Positions 35,104 through 44,347 of a DNA stretch of 64,000 nt are shown here, in pieces. The position numbers and the translations under genes are program-made. The first letter of the stretch is position 1; every line of letters begins with the position of its first letter. The stretch comes from Labilithrix luteola (GTDB lineage: Bacteria > Myxococcota_A > Polyangia > Polyangiales > Polyangiaceae). The stretch is taken from positions 930,001-994,000 of the forward strand of contig NZ_CP012333.1 in assembly GCF_001263205.1 (NCBI RefSeq), in the 5' to 3' direction. The notes under the pieces were generated by a model. It was not told the origin of the DNA, made no database searches, and worked only from the letters and a program-made list of their open reading frames with translations.

Positions 35104-37794
35104 ATGGCGCTCCCCACTCGAAACCTCCTGGCTCTCCTCGCCCCCGCCTTCGTCGTACTCACCGCCGGCGCGGGATGCGGGTCATCCGATTCCGACGGCG
35201 GCACCACCCCCGCCCAGAACGAGATCGAGTTCGATCCGTTTCCGACCACGCACATCCTGAAGACCGAGGAGATGACCTCGCTCACGGGAACGCCGGACGA
35301 CGGGTCCCTCACGTTCACCGCTCCCTCGGCAGCCGTGCAGGCGCTGACCGTGGGCGACGTTCTCGTGACTGGCATTTCGGACGCGACGCCCGGAGGTCTC
35401 CTCCGCGTGGTGCTCGCCGTCGATCACGACGCCTCGGGTGCGCTCGTGCTCACGACGGCCGCGGCACCACTGCAGCTCGCGTTCCGCAAGCTCCACGTGC
35501 GGAGCGTCGGAGACATCGCGCCGATCGACGCGGCCAACACGTTCAAGCAAACGGACGTGAGCCCCCTCAGCGGAGGCCTTCGTCCTCAGTGGACGCTTGC
35601 GTCGGGCACCATCGGCAAGTCGCAGAACTACCAGGTCATCGTCTTCGACGGAGACGGCAACCCCGACACCACCAACGACCAGGTCAAGATCGACGCCACG
35701 CTCGGTGGCGGCTTCAAATACGACCTCGCCATCGACGTCGACTGGGGCGCGGTCACGAACCTTCCTCAGGCGGTGAGCGACTGCATCGCGAGCCTGAAGA
35801 AGATCGTCACCGGCAAGCTCCCGAGCTGCTCGGTCGAAGACCTGATGCCGGAGCTGAAGCTCACATTCGAGGTCGATCCACGCCTCCAGGCCGACGTGAA
35901 GGCGTCGGGCGCCGCGAGCATCGGCTTCGAGAAGAACTTCGACGTGGGGACGATCAACCTCACGCCCTTCGCCATCGGACCGCTCGTCTTCGTCCCGAGC
36001 GCAGACATCATCGCGACGGTTGGCGGCAAAGCCTCCGCTGGCTTCTCTGCGGGCGCGCACGCGCACATCGAGATCCAGAGCAAAGCGGTGCTCTCCTCGA
36101 AATCGAAGAACTCGAAGCTCGATCCGTTCTCGATCAAAGACGCCGACGCCACCGCGGACACGCCGCAAGTCGACCTCTACGCATCGGCCACGGCGAAGGT
36201 CGGCGTGCGCCTGAACCTCGCGCTCTACAGCGTGGCGGGGCCGTATGCGACGGCGAACGCGGTCGCGACGCTCGAAGCGAACCCGCTGCAAAACCCCTGC
36301 TGGGATCTGAAGTTCGCGCTCGAGGCCGAGCTCGGCGTTCGCGTGACGAGCCCTCGCCTGCCGATGCTCGGGTACGTCACCTTCGTCGACTGGCGCACGC
36401 CCGCATTCCGCCCGTTCGACAAGACCGTGGCGAGCGGCTCCTGCGAGAGCACGCCTGAAGGCGCGAATCCACCCGGCGGCGGCCCCACCGCGAAGATGCT
36501 GCAGAGCCCGCCGTTCACGCCGTGGGCCAAGGTCCTCGGCGGCCAGGTGGACGGCACGTCGGTCAAAGACGTCGCCGGATTCACGGGGGCCTTCCCGTTC
36601 GTCGTTCCTTCGATCGACGGCCGCTTCGTCGCCGGCGGCGGCGGTGCGCTCGGCCTCTTCAAGGTCGACGACAAGGCCGACGGCAGCCTCACGTGGTCGA
36701 AGCAGATCACGCCCGACGTGCCTTACGCGAAGGCGCTTCACCCCGTCGCGTCGGTGCCCAGCGTCGATGCGGGCCTCGTGACGCTGTTCAACCCCAACAA
36801 CGATGCGGCCTTCGTCATCGCCAAGACGGGGCAATCCGGCGCGCTCGACGTCGTCCGCCAGTTCTCGCTCCCCGACGAATGCGTCGCCATCCCGAGCCTG
36901 CTCGCGAACGACCGTTCCGATGGCTACGTCGCGGTCGGCTACTGCCGGAACGCAGGCAGCACGTGGTTCGCCCATCTGAACTCCTCGCTCGACGTGGTGC
37001 GCGTCCGCTACCTCGTCGATCCCGATCCCAACCGCATCCACCTCGTGCCGACCGCGCTCGTGCGCGTGGGTGACGACCTCGTGGTGGCGGGTGATTGGGA
37101 GCGCCAGGACCAACCCACGGGCGAAGCCCAGCAGATGTTCGTCGTTCGCCTCGACGATCAGGAGAACGTGACCGCGCCCGCCGCGTACGCGTGCCCCGAC
37201 CGGCTCGCGCTCACTCCGATGGCAGGCGCTCCCTCGGCCGATGGCGCGGTCACCTTCGTCGGCGACGCGGTCGGCAGCGGCTTCGTCGCACGCATCAAGA
37301 AGGACAACTCGCTCGGCTTCATCACGTTCCCGCAGAACGGCACGGGCGTCAGCGACTGGTTCGTTCCCAACTCGGTCGCCGAGCTCCCCACGACCGGCCT
37401 CGTCGTCGGCTTCAGCTCGGGCAAGCTCGCCGCCGATCCTCCCGTCGTCACGCTCCTCGGCCTCGACGGCCAGGGCAAAACGCAGTGGGGCAACAACTAC
37501 ACGCTGTCAGGTGCCAATGGCCTCCGGGCGTTCGCGTGGCCTTCCCTACGCATCACCGACGACGGCGGCGTGCTCGTCACGGCCTTCGCCGGTCCCGAAG
37601 ACCCGGCATCGGAAGCCGGCGCGCTCGTCGGCATGAAGGTGTTCGCCAAGGACGGCACACTCGGCAATAGCCCCATCGTGAAGCAGACGCCGTTCACGCC
37701 CGACCAAGGCACCTACGCCGTCAAGGCGACGCCCTTCGCGCCCACGACTCAAGACGGCGCCGCGACCGAGAAAGAGTTCGCCTACGTCCACTGA
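35104..37794 (+). CDS. Large surface lipoprotein with repeat-rich domains
   Basis: 896 residues. Signal sequence and lipobox (TAGAGC). About residues 25-460 form a beta-rich domain with a pore- or lipid-transfer-like middle part (DVGTINLTPFAIGPLVFVPSADIIATVGGKASAGFSAG read in pieces). About residues 470-890 form beta-propeller-like repeats (PSIDGRFVAGGGG, SLLANDRSDGYVAVGYC, VGDDLVVAGDW, ITDDGGVLVTAFAG). I do not recognise a family. The ATG at 35104 follows GCAGGG; the frame is open upstream but without a signal peptide. Confidence 0.8.
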   Translation: MALPTRNLLALLAPAFVVLTAGAGCGSSDSDGGTTPAQNEIEFDPFPTTHILKTEEMTSLTGTPDDGSLTFTAPSAAVQALTVGDVLVTGISDATPGGLLRVVLAVDHDASGALVLTTAAAPLQLAFRKLHVRSVGDIAPIDAANTFKQTDVSPLSGGLRPQWTLASGTIGKSQNYQVIVFDGDGNPDTTNDQVKIDATLGGGFKYDLAIDVDWGAVTNLPQAVSDCIASLKKIVTGKLPSCSVEDLMPELKLTFEVDPRLQADVKASGAASIGFEKNFDVGTINLTPFAIGPLVFVPSADIIATVGGKASAGFSAGAHAHIEIQSKAVLSSKSKNSKLDPFSIKDADATADTPQVDLYASATAKVGVRLNLALYSVAGPYATANAVATLEANPLQNPCWDLKFALEAELGVRVTSPRLPMLGYVTFVDWRTPAFRPFDKTVASGSCESTPEGANPPGGGPTAKMLQSPPFTPWAKVLGGQVDGTSVKDVAGFTGAFPFVVPSIDGRFVAGGGGALGLFKVDDKADGSLTWSKQITPDVPYAKALHPVASVPSVDAGLVTLFNPNNDAAFVIAKTGQSGALDVVRQFSLPDECVAIPSLLANDRSDGYVAVGYCRNAGSTWFAHLNSSLDVVRVRYLVDPDPNRIHLVPTALVRVGDDLVVAGDWERQDQPTGEAQQMFVVRLDDQENVTAPAAYACPDRLALTPMAGAPSADGAVTFVGDAVGSGFVARIKKDNSLGFITFPQNGTGVSDWFVPNSVAELPTTGLVVGFSSGKLAADPPVVTLLGLDGQGKTQWGNNYTLSGANGLRAFAWPSLRITDDGGVLVTAFAGPEDPASEAGALVGMKVFAKDGTLGNSPIVKQTPFTPDQGTYAVKATPFAPTTQDGAATEKEFAYVH

Positions 37795-38180
37795 CGCAGC
37801 GCACACCGCAGGTGGCGGTCATCGGCCAGCTCGACGAGCCGCATCACGGGAACTGCTAACCGCCGCTACAACCTCTGGCGCGAGCAGAAGGCTCACCAGT
37901 ACGTCGCTGGCCCTGCCCCGGCGCCGCTCTCTCCCCTTGGTCGGAAATCAAGGCCGAGGCACAACGCATCGTGGACACGCTGGCGGCCGCCCCGCCCCCG
38001 TCCTCGGGCGACTCCACCCCCGCCCCGAGCCCCTCTTCGCCCGCTCCGCCGAGCCCCTAGGCCCCCCCTCCCCACCCCTGAGGGACCTCGGCATCGATTT
38101 TTCCGCGAGATTCCTCAGGATTTCCGGCTTCACGCCGCGGTTGCCGCTGTTTCCCTCGTGCGGTAACTAAGCGGCGCCCC
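37795..38180. other. Intergenic region with a possible decayed gene end
   Basis: Two adjoining frames read like parts of one protein: frame A (about 37861-37935) gives RRYNLWREQKAHQYVAGPAP, and frame B (about 37923-38060) gives WSEIKAEAQRIVDTLAAAPP and a Pro/Ser-rich tail to a stop at 38058-38060. Neither has a start. It could be a frameshifted remnant of a gene or chance. See findings. Confidence 0.3.
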
Positions 38181-41100
38181 ATGGTGTATTCGCACGGAAG
38201 TTCGCAGGGAAATTCGGCCGACCACGGAATCAGTCACGTGAACGGCGTGAACGGCGTGAACGGCACGAACGGGCCCGCAACGCCCATTCCCCCGCTCGAC
38301 ATCCGCGCTCAGTTCGAAGGCTCGCGCCTCCTCGTGCTCGGCGGCACCGGATTCTTGGGGAAGATCTTCTGGATCATGATGCTCGCCCGGTATCCGGAGA
38401 TCGGGCGCATCTACCTCCTCGTCCGAAAGAACAAGACGAAGACGAGCGAGGAGCGCTTCTGGACCGAGGTCGTCACGAACGAGGCGTTCGCGCCTCTCCG
38501 CGATCAGCACGGCGAGGGCTTCGACGCCTTCATCAAGAGCAAGGTCGTTCCGATCGACGGTGACGTCGGGCTGCCCCTCTGCGGCATCGACGAGAAGCTC
38601 GTCACGGAGCTGAAGGGCACCATCGACGCGGTCGTGAACGTCGCGGGCGTCGTCGACTTCAACCCGCCGCTCGACGAGGCGCTCGACACCAACGCCTTCG
38701 GCACGCAGAACCTCGTGGCGCTCGCCAAGGCGCTCGGTGATGCGCCGCTCATGCACACGTCGACCTGCTACGTGGTCGGCAACCGCAAGGGCCTCATCAT
38801 GGAGGAGCGGCCCGGCGATCAGCATCCCTTCCCGCGCTCCGAGGAGCTCGGTCGCGACCTCTGGGATCCGGAGCGCGAGATCAACGACTGCCTCGACCTC
38901 ATCGCGCAGGCGAAGAGCCGCGCCGAAGACGCGTTCCGTCAGTCGGTCTTCCTCGAGAAGGCGGAGAAGAACCTCATCGCGCGCGGCGAGCCCACCACGG
39001 GCAAGCCCCTCGACGAGGAGCTGAAGAGCGTGAAGCGCAAGTTCGTGTCCGACCGGCTCGTCGAGGCCGGCATGGAGCGCGCCACGCACTGGGGCTGGCC
39101 GAACATCTACACGTACACGAAGAGCATCGGCGAGCAGATCATCGCGCGCGCCGGCATCAAGTACACGATCGCGCGCCCGGCCTGCTGCGAGAGCACGATC
39201 GAGTTCCCCTTCCCCGGTTGGAACGAGGGCATCGGCACGTCGGCGCCGATCATCTTCCTCGCGATGAAGGGCCACCACCACCTCATCGGCCACCGCGACG
39301 TCGTCCTCGACTTCGTCCCGGCCGACATGGTGTGCGTCGGCATGATCATCTCGCTCGCCGAGCTCCTCGAGGGCACGGCCAAGCCCGTCTACCAGTACGG
39401 CGCGAGCGACGTGAACCCCGGCACGAGCGCGCGCTTCGGCGAGCTCATCGGCCTCTACAAGCGCAAGTACTACCAGCGCCGCGGCAAGGGGAACCCGTTC
39501 ATCAACTTCCTCCAGGCCTACTACGAGCCGGCGATCGTCTCGCGCGACCGCTTCGAAAAGATGGGCCCCGCGGCTGTCTCGCGCGCCGCGAAGACGATGG
39601 CCAGCATGCTGAAGGGCGCGCCCGGCCCGGCGGCGAAGTTCGGTCGCTCGGCGGCGAAGGCCCTCGAGGGCGTCGCGAAGCAGGAAGACCGCATCGATCA
39701 CATCCTCACGCTCTTCGCGCCCTTCACCTGGGACCAGAAGGGCCCCTTCTCCTGCGCCAACACGCGATCGGCGTACGAGCGCATGTCGCTCGAAGACCGG
39801 CAGAAGCTGCCGTGGTGGCCCGAGAAGATCGACTGGGCCGACTACTGGATGAACCAGCACATGCCGGCCATGGAGAAGCGCGTCATCCCGTGGATGGAAG
39901 GGCGCATCAAGAAGGACCTCAAGCCCCTCAAGGCCCACGACACGCTCGCCTCGCTCGTCGATCAGATGGCGGAGCGCCACGAGCACGCGCTCGCGTTCGG
40001 TCGCCTCGAAGACGACGGCATCGCGCGCACCACGTATCTCGACGTGCAGAAGCGCGCCGACGCCGTGGCAGCTCGACTTTCTACGCTCGGCGTGAAGAAG
40101 GGTGACCGCGTCGTTCTCTCCGGCCACAACCACCCGAACTGGCCCATTGCCTTCTTCGGCATCGTCCGTGCGGGTGCCACTGCCGTGCCCGTCGACCCCG
40201 CGATGGAGCCGGCCCAGTTCGCGAACGTCGTGCGCGAGAGCGAAGCGAGCGTCGTCCTCTGGGACGAGAAGGTCGAAGCGGCTTGCCGCGCCGAGCTCGA
40301 AAAGGCGCTGCCCGAGCAGAAGCTCGCCCTCCACCAGCTCGACGCCTTCACGCGTCCCTTCGACGACTCCGAGGCCGATCTCGCGCTCTCGTGGGAGCGC
40401 CCCGAGGTCGAAGACGACGACGTCGCGAGCCTCATCTTCACGAGCGGCACCACCGGCAAGCCGAAGGGCGTTCGCCTCACGCACGCGAACTTCACGTCGC
40501 TCGTCGCCGCGCTCGCACCGCTCTTCCCGCTCACCAGCGGCGACCGCGTCCTCAGCGTTCTGCCGCTGCACCACACGTTCGAGTTCACGTGCGGCATGAT
40601 CCTGCCGTTCTCGCGCGGCGCCCGCGTCGTCTACCTCGACGAGCTCAAGAGCGAACGCGTCTCCGCCGGCCTCAAGCAAGCGCGCGCCACCGCGATGGTC
40701 GGCGTGCCCGCCGTGTGGCAGCTCCTCGAGCGCCGCATCCTCGGCCAGGTGAAAGACAAGGGCCCGGTCGCCGAGAAGATCTTCGAGATCGGTACCGAGC
40801 TCAATCGCCGCCTCGGTAAGACCACGGGCATCGACCTCGGCAAGCTGCTCTTCGGGGCCGTGCACGACGGGCTCGGCGGCAACATCAAGTACCTCATCTC
40901 GGGCGGCGCCTCGCTCCCGAAGGAGACGCAGAACCTCTTCGCAGGTCTCGGCTTCAAGCTCGCCGAGGGCTACGGCCTGACGGAGGCCGCGCCGGTGCTC
41001 ACCGTCGCCAAGGCGGGCACCTCGGCCGGGCAGGTCGGAAAGCCGATCCCCGGCGTCGAGATCAAGATCGACTCGCCCGACGAGCACGGTGTCGGCGAAG

Positions 41101-42956
41101 TCCTCGCCCGCGGCCCGAACGTGATGGCCGGGTATACGGACGAAGAGGCCACCAAGCAGGTCCTCGACGCCGACGGCTACCTCCACACGGGCGACCTCGG
41201 AAAGTTCGACCGCAAGGGCCAGCTCGTCCTCGTCGGCCGCGTGAAAGACGTGATCGTCACGGCCACCGGCGAGAACGTGTACCCCGACGATCTCGAGCGC
41301 ACGCTCGGCAAGATCTCCCACGTCGAGGAGTTCGCCGTCGTGGGCGTCACCGGGCGCAGCGGCGGCGAGCGCGTGGGCCTCATCGCGGTTCCCGAGGCCG
41401 ACGACTCGATCGATCGCGCGGCCCGCCTCGAGCGCGCGCAGAAGGTCCTTCGCGACGCGATCGGCAAGCTGCCGTACGGCAAGCAGCCCACCATCGTGCA
41501 CTTGTATGATGCACCCTTGCCGCGCACGGCCACGCGCAAGGTGAAGCGCAACGATGCACGCAAGATCCTCGAGCGCATGATCGCGGCCACCACCCGGCCC
41601 GACGAGGCCGAGGCGCCGTCGAGTCCGATCCGCATCGCCATCGCCGCCGTGAAGGGCAAGAAGCCGAGCGAGATCCACGGCGACCTCACCCTCGGCGACG
41701 ACCTCGGGTTCGACTCGCTCGCTCTGACCGAGCTCCTCGTCGCGCTCGAAACCAAGCATGGCGCCATCGAGCCCACCGCGCTCCAGAACTGCCGCACCGT
41801 GGCCGACGTCGAGGCTTTGGTCGGCGCCGAGCGTCCGTCGCTGCGTCCGTCGGAGATTGCCAAGTCGCGCTACAAGATCGAAGGGCGCAACGCGAAGAAA
41901 GACGACCTCGCCTTCACGCTTCCCGAGCCCCTTCAGGAGCAGGGCAAGAAGCTCATCGGCAAGGTGCAGGACTTCTTCTACGGCAATATGATGAACTCGC
42001 GCATCAGCGGCCGCGCGTTCATCCCGCACAACCGCAACGTCATCGTCGCGGCGAACCATGCGAGCCACCTCGACATGGGCTTCGTGCGCCACGCCCTCGG
42101 CACCTACGGCGAAGACATCGTCACGCTCGCCGCGCAGGACTACTTCTTCGAGAAGAACACCATCCAGCGCGCGTTCTTCGAGAACCTCACGAACCTCCGC
42201 GCCATCGATCGCAAGAGCGGCCTCCGCGCGAGCGAGCGTCAGGCCGGTGAGATTCTCCAGAAGGGCAAGACCACCCTCATCTTCCCCGAGGGCACGCGCT
42301 CGACCGACGGCCAGGTGCACGAGTTCAAGCCGCTGCTCGGCCACCTCGCGCTCACCTATGGCGTCGACATCCTGCCCGTGTACTTGGGCGGTACGCGCGA
42401 CGCGATGCCGAAGGGAGGTAAGCTCCCCACGAGCCGTGACATCTCCGCGCGCATCGGCCCGCCGATCCGCGTGACCGACATGCGCCGTCTTACCAAGGGC
42501 CTCTCCCCGGCCGACGCCTCGCGCGAAGTGGCGAAGCTCGCCCACCGCGCGGTCGTCGCCCTGCAGGAAGGCAAGCTGCTCGACTCGGCCCGCATGACGA
42601 GCCTCGCCTCCGAGGAGGCGCCGAAGGAGCACCCGCTCGTCACGCTCTTCGCGGAGCTCGAAGGCAAGTTCCAGCGCGAGGCGGTCGACAAGCCCGTTTC
42701 GTTCTACTTCACGCTCGGAAACGACGACCGCGCGAAGTGGACGGTGCACGTGTCGAAGGACAAGTGCGAGGTCAAGCCCGGAAAGCCCGACGGCGGCACG
42801 GCGGACTGCGTGCTCAAGACGAGCCCGGAGATCTTCACCAAGATCGTCCGTGACGCCTACACGCCGGGACCGGCCGAGTTCCTCTCGGGAGCCATCAAGT
42901 CGAACGACGTGAGCCTGCTCATGACGTTCCAGAAGGTCTTCCAGCTCGGCGGCTGA
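38181..42956 (+). CDS. elbD: ElbD-like multidomain lipid enzyme: reductase, acyl-ligase, ACP, acyltransferase, SCP2
   Basis: 1591 residues. In order: a fatty acyl-CoA/thioester reductase domain (about 45-480; GGTGFLG 54-60, active-site Tyr310 and Lys314), an AMP-binding acyl ligase (about 590-1120; FTSGTTGKPKG near 753-763), an acyl carrier domain (about 1130-1215; DSL serine near 1179), a PlsC acyltransferase (about 1275-1450; NHASHLD 1292-1298, FPEGTR from 1368), and a short SCP2-like lipid-binding domain (about 1485-1591). This layout matches ElbD, the ether-lipid enzyme of Myxococcus and Stigmatella, as I recall it; the SCP2 end may be specific. It would activate a fatty acid, reduce it to an alcohol and acylate an intermediate. 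Downstream genes are an epimerase-like protein and a lipid kinase. Confidence 0.9.
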   Translation: MVYSHGSSQGNSADHGISHVNGVNGVNGTNGPATPIPPLDIRAQFEGSRLLVLGGTGFLGKIFWIMMLARYPEIGRIYLLVRKNKTKTSEERFWTEVVTNEAFAPLRDQHGEGFDAFIKSKVVPIDGDVGLPLCGIDEKLVTELKGTIDAVVNVAGVVDFNPPLDEALDTNAFGTQNLVALAKALGDAPLMHTSTCYVVGNRKGLIMEERPGDQHPFPRSEELGRDLWDPEREINDCLDLIAQAKSRAEDAFRQSVFLEKAEKNLIARGEPTTGKPLDEELKSVKRKFVSDRLVEAGMERATHWGWPNIYTYTKSIGEQIIARAGIKYTIARPACCESTIEFPFPGWNEGIGTSAPIIFLAMKGHHHLIGHRDVVLDFVPADMVCVGMIISLAELLEGTAKPVYQYGASDVNPGTSARFGELIGLYKRKYYQRRGKGNPFINFLQAYYEPAIVSRDRFEKMGPAAVSRAAKTMASMLKGAPGPAAKFGRSAAKALEGVAKQEDRIDHILTLFAPFTWDQKGPFSCANTRSAYERMSLEDRQKLPWWPEKIDWADYWMNQHMPAMEKRVIPWMEGRIKKDLKPLKAHDTLASLVDQMAERHEHALAFGRLEDDGIARTTYLDVQKRADAVAARLSTLGVKKGDRVVLSGHNHPNWPIAFFGIVRAGATAVPVDPAMEPAQFANVVRESEASVVLWDEKVEAACRAELEKALPEQKLALHQLDAFTRPFDDSEADLALSWERPEVEDDDVASLIFTSGTTGKPKGVRLTHANFTSLVAALAPLFPLTSGDRVLSVLPLHHTFEFTCGMILPFSRGARVVYLDELKSERVSAGLKQARATAMVGVPAVWQLLERRILGQVKDKGPVAEKIFEIGTELNRRLGKTTGIDLGKLLFGAVHDGLGGNIKYLISGGASLPKETQNLFAGLGFKLAEGYGLTEAAPVLTVAKAGTSAGQVGKPIPGVEIKIDSPDEHGVGEVLARGPNVMAGYTDEEATKQVLDADGYLHTGDLGKFDRKGQLVLVGRVKDVIVTATGENVYPDDLERTLGKISHVEEFAVVGVTGRSGGERVGLIAVPEADDSIDRAARLERAQKVLRDAIGKLPYGKQPTIVHLYDAPLPRTATRKVKRNDARKILERMIAATTRPDEAEAPSSPIRIAIAAVKGKKPSEIHGDLTLGDDLGFDSLALTELLVALETKHGAIEPTALQNCRTVADVEALVGAERPSLRPSEIAKSRYKIEGRNAKKDDLAFTLPEPLQEQGKKLIGKVQDFFYGNMMNSRISGRAFIPHNRNVIVAANHASHLDMGFVRHALGTYGEDIVTLAAQDYFFEKNTIQRAFFENLTNLRAIDRKSGLRASERQAGEILQKGKTTLIFPEGTRSTDGQVHEFKPLLGHLALTYGVDILPVYLGGTRDAMPKGGKLPTSRDISARIGPPIRVTDMRRLTKGLSPADASREVAKLAHRAVVALQEGKLLDSARMTSLASEEAPKEHPLVTLFAELEGKFQREAVDKPVSFYFTLGNDDRAKWTVHVSKDKCEVKPGKPDGGTADCVLKTSPEIFTKIVRDAYTPGPAEFLSGAIKSNDVSLLMTFQKVFQLGG
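38235..38270 (+). repeat. Tandem 9-base repeats within the ElbD-like gene
   Basis: Four units resembling GGCGTGAAC, in frame, encode the Val-Asn-Gly repeats near residues 20-31 of the protein, in a disordered N-terminal leader. Confidence 0.7.
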
Positions 42957-43012
42957 CCCGTCGGGACCTCGAGCACCGACAGTCCGATGCTCTAGGCACA
43001 TGCTCGATGGGC

Positions 43013-43146
43013 GAGATGGGCACAGGAAGGGCGCAAGGGCGGAAGAGTCGAGGACAGCACCGAGGAGATCGCTGGCGCACTCATCGAGGCCATCCGGGCC
43101 CACTCCCCTGCCCCTTCCGGTCTTCCGCGCTTCCTGTGCCCTCTCC
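43013..43146. repeat. Dispersed palindromic repeat, copy 2
   Basis: 134-base element aligned to the copy at 25812-25944 along its full length. The left end reads GAGATGGGCACAGGAAGGGC, the right end read backwards GGCACAGGAAGCGCGGAAG. It lies between the ElbD-like gene and the epimerase-like gene, both rightward. No open frame inside. Confidence 0.8.
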
Positions 43147-43210
43147 TCTCGATGGTTGGCTCTAGAGGGGGGCTTGGCAACGGGCCCCCACACGGCTACG
43201 AATCCAGGCT

Positions 43211-44347
43211 GTGAGCCGTTATCTCGTCACCGGAGCCACGGGTTTTCTCGGGCGTCATCTCGTTCACGCCCTGAAGGAGCGCGACCATGAGGTGGTCGTC
43301 CTCGTGCGCAGGCCTTCGGGGGATTTCCCCGAGGGAGTTGTCGAGGTGGAAGGTGACGTGCTCGATCGGGCGAGCCTCGACCGCGCCTTCGGGTCCTCCA
43401 AGGTCGACGGCGTCTTCCACTGCGCGGGCAAGGTCTCTCGCAAGCCGGAAGACGCCGAGGAGCTCCACAAGCTCCACGTGACGGGCACGAAGAACGTGCT
43501 CGACGCGGCGATCGCCGCCAACGTCCAGCGCGCCGTCGTCGCCTCGACGAGCGGCACGATCGCCGTGAGCGACGATCCGGATCACGTCTCCACCGAAGAA
43601 GACGTTCCGCCGATCGCGCTCCTCAATCGCTGGCCGTACTACCGCTCGAAGCTCTTCGCGGAGAAGGCGGCCCTCGAGCGCCATGGCGCCAAGCTTCCGA
43701 ACGGCGAGTCGTTCGAGGTCGTGTGCGTGAACCCCACGCTCCTCCTCGGCCCCGGCGACGTGAACGGCTCGTCGACGGAAGACGTTCGCCTCTTCCTCGA
43801 GCGCAAGATCCCCGCGGTGCCCCCGGGCGGCCTCTCGTACGTCGACGCGCGTGATGCGGCCGACGCGATGTGCCTCGCCATGCAGCGCGGTGTGTCGGGC
43901 CGTCGTTACCTGATCGGCGCCTGCAACATGACGCTGCAGGAGTTCTTCGCGCGCCTCGAGCGCGTGTCCGGCGTGCGCGCGCCGCTCATCCCGATGCCGA
44001 AGGCAAAGCCGGCGCGCAGCTTCGCCGTGACGGGCGCATCGATCGTCGAGAAGCTCGGAAACCGCTTCGGCATCCCGATGGGCGTCGATCCGGTGAGCCT
44101 CGACATGGCCCAGCACTATTGGTACCTCGACGCGACGCGCGCCGAGACCGAGCTCGGTTGGACGCCGCGCGATCCGGTCGAGACGTTGGCCGACACCGTC
44201 AAGGACCTTCAAGACCGCGGCGTCGTCTGGCCGGACTTCGGGGGCAACGACTCCGTTCTCCCTGCCCTTCTCCGCAAGGCAACCGAGGTTGCCACCGAAG
44301 CGGCACATCGCGTCCAGAACCTCGGCTCGTCCGAGAAGAATTCGTGA
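43211..44347 (+). CDS. NAD-dependent epimerase/dehydratase-like protein
   Basis: 378 residues of the extended SDR family: TGATGFLGRHL near the N-terminus, FHCAGKV, catalytic Tyr/Lys in YYRSK, and a C-terminal substrate domain. Members of this type include 3-beta-hydroxysteroid dehydrogenase-like and lipid-modifying reductases. The GTG at 43211 is used; its ribosome-binding site is weak. The stop overlaps the GTG of the lipid kinase (GTGA). Between the ElbD-like gene and the kinase, it probably acts in the same lipid pathway, perhaps reducing or oxidising an alkyl-glycerol intermediate; this is inference. Confidence 0.9.
   Translation: MSRYLVTGATGFLGRHLVHALKERDHEVVVLVRRPSGDFPEGVVEVEGDVLDRASLDRAFGSSKVDGVFHCAGKVSRKPEDAEELHKLHVTGTKNVLDAAIAANVQRAVVASTSGTIAVSDDPDHVSTEEDVPPIALLNRWPYYRSKLFAEKAALERHGAKLPNGESFEVVCVNPTLLLGPGDVNGSSTEDVRLFLERKIPAVPPGGLSYVDARDAADAMCLAMQRGVSGRRYLIGACNMTLQEFFARLERVSGVRAPLIPMPKAKPARSFAVTGASIVEKLGNRFGIPMGVDPVSLDMAQHYWYLDATRAETELGWTPRDPVETLADTVKDLQDRGVVWPDFGGNDSVLPALLRKATEVATEAAHRVQNLGSSEKNS

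Noticed and set aside
38130..43193. Very long open frame on the minus strand opposite the ElbD-like gene
   Set aside because: It is a GC-codon-bias shadow: Arg/Glu/Ala/Val/Leu-rich, no domain, and the plus-strand frame has five clear domains.
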